The notes under the pieces are model-generated. The model was not told where the DNA came from and did not search any database. It saw nothing but the letters and a program-made list of their open reading frames with translations. This document shows, one piece after another, positions 5,613 through 5,778 of a DNA stretch of 5,778 nt. Position numbers and translations under genes: made by a program. Source of the DNA: Tectiglobus sp039183375 (lineage in GTDB: Bacteria; Pseudomonadota; Alphaproteobacteria; Rhizobiales; Hyphomicrobiaceae). Where the stretch lies: positions 1-5,778 of the forward strand of contig JBCDBQ010000490.1 of NCBI GenBank assembly GCA_039183375.1, given 5' to 3'. Positions within the stretch are counted from its first letter, which is position 1. Each line of letters starts with the position of its first letter.

Positions 5613-5778
5613 AGCACCATCTTTCAGTGCAGCACTTTCAGACTTCAGCTTTCTGGAAGGCGGGCAGACCTCTTGTAAAAACCCTGCGAGAGTTCCGGAC
5701 AAGGTATCGCGCTGCATGCCGTACTTTACGAATTGACCTTCCCGCTTTTTCCAAACTAACCCTGCGTTTTCGAGAACA
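5607..5778 (-). CDS. ArsR/SmtB-family transcriptional regulator, C-terminal part only
   Basis: The frame enters from the right edge and ends at a TGA at 5607-5609, leaving 56 visible residues. They begin VLENAGLVWKKREGQFVKYG. In ArsR-family repressors this is the end of the recognition helix followed by the beta-wing, normally written HxxxLxxAGLVxxRRxGxxxxY. The tail, RDTLSGTLAGFLQEVCPPS, is the C-terminal dimerisation helix with a trailing Cys. These proteins are cytoplasmic homodimers that repress nearby genes until a metal, metalloid or other signal binds. The visible part does not include the usual sensing site in the upstream helix, so the inducer cannot be predicted. The single Cys in EVCPP could take part in sensing or be incidental. 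It points in the same direction as the lysozyme-like gene, but 348 bp and a possible terminator separate them. Confidence 0.8.
   Translation of the reverse strand, partial: VLENAGLVWKKREGQFVKYGMQRDTLSGTLAGFLQEVCPPSRKLKSESAALKDGAD

Noticed and set aside
5554..5736. Plus-strand 60-codon frame at the right end
   Set aside because: It is antisense to the ArsR-type C-terminus, which has clear family character.

Overview
The window looks like accessory DNA from an alphaproteobacterium, most likely a member of the Rhodobacterales or a relative. This rests on the moderate-to-high GC content and on the protein families seen: a DUF6429-type small protein, a stand-alone WGR protein, and VapB/VapC of the kind common in rhizobia and roseobacters. 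The assignment is inference. No rRNA, tRNA, CRISPR array, complete insertion sequence, integrase or replication gene is visible.

Layout, left to right. (1) Positions 1-1320, minus strand, hold one long reading frame (440 codons) that runs off the left edge. It is a large conserved protein of unknown function with a C-terminal PIPALxGKTPRxAV motif. (2) A DUF6429-type protein (1436-1672, minus) lies just upstream of it in the same direction. (3) A small WGR-domain protein (1884-2135, plus) is divergent from these. (4) A 36-bp imperfect inverted repeat (2143-2178) follows the WGR gene, in the space between convergent genes. (5) A 102-aa protein built of two copies of a 37-residue KQ..A.A...A / WID repeat (2274-2582, minus) has a good ribosome site and a candidate promoter. 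(6) A poorly supported small ORF (2947-3174, plus) precedes a clear vapB-vapC toxin-antitoxin operon (3241-3902, plus). That operon has a palindrome and a direct repeat at the position expected for an autoregulatory operator. (7) Positions 3903-4370 contain little that looks coding. (8) A secreted lysozyme-like or lytic transglycosylase-like protein is at 4371-5258 on the minus strand. (9) The right edge cuts into the C-terminal part of an ArsR-family winged-helix regulator (5607-5778, minus).

The genes do not form one obvious pathway. The best-defined unit is the VapBC module: an RNase toxin with its antitoxin, made from one autoregulated transcript. The rest is a patchwork of small orphan genes in alternating orientation, as in plasmid or genomic-island DNA. 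The most useful points that a simple ORF caller would miss are the two edge-truncated frames (1-1320 and 5607-5778), the tandem-repeat protein, the 2143-2178 inverted repeat and the operator-like repeats before vapB.
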